Assembly (NCBI GenBank): GCA_024692235.1
Contig: JAILMW010000032.1
Coordinates: forward strand, 1-64,000
Length of the DNA stretch: 64,000 nt
Reading direction: 5' to 3'
Origin: Saccharofermentans sp.
GTDB taxonomy: Bacteria > Bacillota > Clostridia > Saccharofermentanales > Saccharofermentanaceae
Shown here: positions 62,306 through 64,000 of the stretch, piece by piece
Layout: each line of letters begins with the position of its first letter
Position numbering within the stretch: position 1 is the first letter of the stretch
Notes under the pieces: model-generated
Databases searched by the model: none
What the model saw: the letters and a program-made list of their open reading frames with translations, nothing else
What the model was told of the DNA's origin: nothing
Made by a program: the position numbers and the translations under genes

Positions 62306-64000
62306 CGACAGAAGCCTCCTCATGGTCCAGTATCGCAGATAAAATATTGGCAGCTTCCTCAGCGGCATTTCTGCCTACAGGGCCGAAGTCTATCTTGTAT
62401 CCCTTTATCTTCTCGATCTGTGATCTTACGTCATATGCAAAATCATAAAGGAGCGGCTTGGGTATACTGTTATCCTCGCCGAATACTTCTTCCGGAGTGC
62501 CTACTCTTATAAACTTTCCGCCTTCCATATAGCAGACCCTGTCGGCGTATCTTGCGACTTCATCCATGTTATGGGATACCAGGATGATCGTAGTACCCTG
62601 CTTTTTGAGGTTCTTTATAAGGGAGAACATCTCTCGCCTTCCTCTGGGATCCAAGCCCGATGCGGGCTCATCAAGGACCAGGATCTTGGGATCCATTGCT
62701 ATTACTCCGGCTATGGCAGCTCTTCTCTTCTGACCTCCCGACAGCTCGAAAGGATTAGATTCCAGCTTGTCTTCATCAAGGCCCACGCTCTTGGCTGCCT
62801 TCAGTACAAGCTCCTTGCGCTTATCTTCGGGAGTCTTATTCATCTTAAGCCCGTACTCGATATCTTTGAATACAGTCTCTTCAAAGAGCTGATACTCAGG
62901 ATACTGGAAGACAAGACCTACATTCTTGCGGAAGAGGCGCTTATCTTTCTTTTCTCTGCTCGATATGGTCACTCCCTCTTCAGGGTATATCTCTATGCTT
63001 CCCTCTACAGGCGGTATAAGACCGTTGAGATGGCTTATAAGAGTAGTCTTACCGCATCCGCTCCTGCCTGCTATTGCTAAGATCTCGCCTCGTCTTACAT
63101 CAAGATCGATGCCGTCCAGTATCCTGGGAGCACCTTTCTCATAACTGTAGGAAAGATCTTTTATACGAAGGATGATATCGTCAGGATCACCCGCCTCGCG
63201 GCGTACACCGGAAAGCTCCTTTGAAGTCGCCTTGACCGGGCCGCAGGATATCTCTGCCGCCTTCTTAACGCAGGACTTCCTGCTTATAAGGTCTTCCTTC
63301 GTAAGCTTCACTCTCTGAAGCCTTGCAAGCTCGGTTATAAGGCTTATATGTTCAGGAAGCTCAAGACCTGCTCTTCTGACCTTCTCAGGATCGAGGAATA
63401 TCTCTTCAGGCTTTCCTTCAGCGACTATCCTTCCCTTCTCGACGACGAAGATCTTCTCGCAAGAAGACGCTTCGGTCATATCGTGAGTTATTGTAAGTAC
63501 CGTCAGGCCCTGTTCCTTTTGCATCTTTGCGATGATCTCCAGGAACTCGTCACGACTCTGAGGATCTAACATCGCCGTGGATTCATCCATTATAAGGAGT
63601 CTTGGCTTCATGGCCAGTGCACCTGCTATGGCAAGTTTTTGCTTCTGACCGCCTGACAACTGCGCTGCCTGCCTCTTAGCCATTTCCTTAAGGCCAACGT
63701 ATTCTAAAGCCTTATCTACGCGCTCTCGAAGCTCCGGGAGCTTTACACCGAGATTCTCGGGACCGAAGGCAACATCTTCCTCTACTATCGTGCCGACTAT
63801 CTGATTATCAGGATTTTGGAAGATATAGGAGCAGTTCTCTCTTATATCCCAGAAGCCGTCTTCATCCTTGGTATTTACACCGAACACTTCAAGTTCGCCG
63901 CTGTCGGCTGTCTCAAGGATATCTATAAGCTTGGCAAATGTCGACTTTCCTGAGCCGTTAGGACCCAGGATAGCCGTATAAGATCCTGCTTCTACCTGAA
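62298..64000 (-). CDS. Fused double-ATPase EcfA (EcfA1-EcfA2), cut by the right edge
   Basis: At least 566 residues are visible, and the reading frame stays open to the right edge, so the N-terminus is missing. First ABC half: Walker A GPNGSGKST (just inside the edge), FQNPDNQIVG, LSGGQKQKLA, LLIMDEST. Second half: GRSGCGKTT, FQYPEYQLFE, LSGGQKRRAA, LVLDEPASGLDP. Both halves have all catalytic motifs. In most Firmicutes these are separate ecfA1 and ecfA2 genes; here they are one protein with a linker of about 60 residues. Its stop overlaps ecfT. Confidence 0.9.
   Translation of the reverse strand, partial: QVEAGSYTAILGPNGSGKSTFAKLIDILETADSGELEVFGVNTKDEDGFWDIRENCSYIFQNPDNQIVGTIVEEDVAFGPENLGVKLPELRERVDKALEYVGLKEMAKRQAAQLSGGQKQKLAIAGALAMKPRLLIMDESTAMLDPQSRDEFLEIIAKMQKEQGLTVLTITHDMTEASSCEKIFVVEKGRIVAEGKPEEIFLDPEKVRRAGLELPEHISLITELARLQRVKLTKEDLISRKSCVKKAAEISCGPVKATSKELSGVRREAGDPDDIILRIKDLSYSYEKGAPRILDGIDLDVRRGEILAIAGRSGCGKTTLISHLNGLIPPVEGSIEIYPEEGVTISSREKKDKRLFRKNVGLVFQYPEYQLFEETVFKDIEYGLKMNKTPEDKRKELVLKAAKSVGLDEDKLESNPFELSGGQKRRAAIAGVIAMDPKILVLDEPASGLDPRGRREMFSLIKNLKKQGTTIILVSHNMDEVARYADRVCYMEGGKFIRVGTPEEVFGEDNSIPKPLLYDFAYDVRSQIEKIKGYKIDFGPVGRNAAEEAANILSAILDHEEASVDA

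Noticed and set aside
1..64000. CRISPR arrays, tRNA genes, IS elements, phage genes
   Set aside because: No direct-repeat array, cloverleaf with CCA-type end, transposase motif or phage protein was seen in any gap or ORF.

Overview
The window looks like chromosomal DNA of a moderate-GC Gram-positive Firmicute, probably an anaerobic Clostridia member of a gut or rumen type. This rests on DnaD- and DnaC/DnaI-type helicase loaders, AcpS, an ECF transporter next to truA, an Rrf2 regulator with a cysteine regulon, VanW, YfhO-family membrane proteins and a small secreted protein with dockerin-like repeats. Genes are tightly packed, with many 1-4 nt ATGA, TTGA or TAATG overlaps and several convergent pairs that overlap at their stop codons. 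No rRNA or tRNA gene body, insertion sequence, phage gene or CRISPR array is visible. Tandem leftward rRNA-type promoters at the left edge imply an rRNA operon just outside the window.

Layout. 1-5.8 kb: rrn promoters, a Nudix and HD gene pair, a three-domain mannose metabolism fusion (GMP plus type II PMI plus class I PMI), two family 2 glycosyltransferases and a small TSCPD protein. 5.8-14 kb: an orphan PilX/prepilin-like surface protein, a DEDD exonuclease and two YfhO-type membrane proteins. 14-22.6 kb: lipid kinase, membrane-anchored foldase and histidine phosphatase operon (+); HtrA protease, YigZ and degenerate Nudix operon (-); a DUF4015 glycoside hydrolase-like protein and serS (+). 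22.6-28.4 kb: rpmB, then a leftward operon of VanW, DnaD, DnaC-like loader, AcpS and an SH3/NlpC-like pseudoenzyme.

28.5-51 kb is a large cell-surface polysaccharide region: an initiating sugar-phosphate transferase, six glycosyltransferases, a canonical ManC, Gmd and Rmd (GDP-mannose to GDP-D-rhamnose), a Wzm/Wzt-type ABC exporter, two small coiled-coil proteins of unknown role, a phosphohexomutase, and two more YfhO proteins flanking a CsbB/GtrB-like glycosyltransferase. Together these encode sugar-nucleotide supply, ABC-dependent export of a probable deoxymannose polymer, and lipid-linked sugar transfer onto surface polymers.

51-55 kb is a compact cysteine/sulfur locus: an Rrf2 regulator, a dockerin-like protein, cysK and an O-acetylhomoserine sulfhydrylase gene. 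cysK and the sulfhydrylase have matching promoters (TTGACA-N17-TACAAT) and near-identical operators (CCTA-N9-TAGG), and a related site lies inside the rrf2 promoter. The sulfhydrylase mRNA leader also carries a short ORF ending in a Cys-Met run, followed by an intrinsic terminator. This looks like two-layer control (repressor plus attenuation) and is the most interesting regulatory feature here.

55-64 kb: cyclophilin, nicotinate phosphoribosyltransferase, a SPFH/NfeD pair, an acyltransferase with a probably leaderless mRNA, truA, a ROK kinase, ecfT and a fused double-ATPase EcfA cut by the right edge. A recurring oddity is genes with no Shine-Dalgarno whose -10 box sits 6-8 nt before the ATG (19842, 33103, 51079 on the minus strand, 58626), suggesting leaderless translation.
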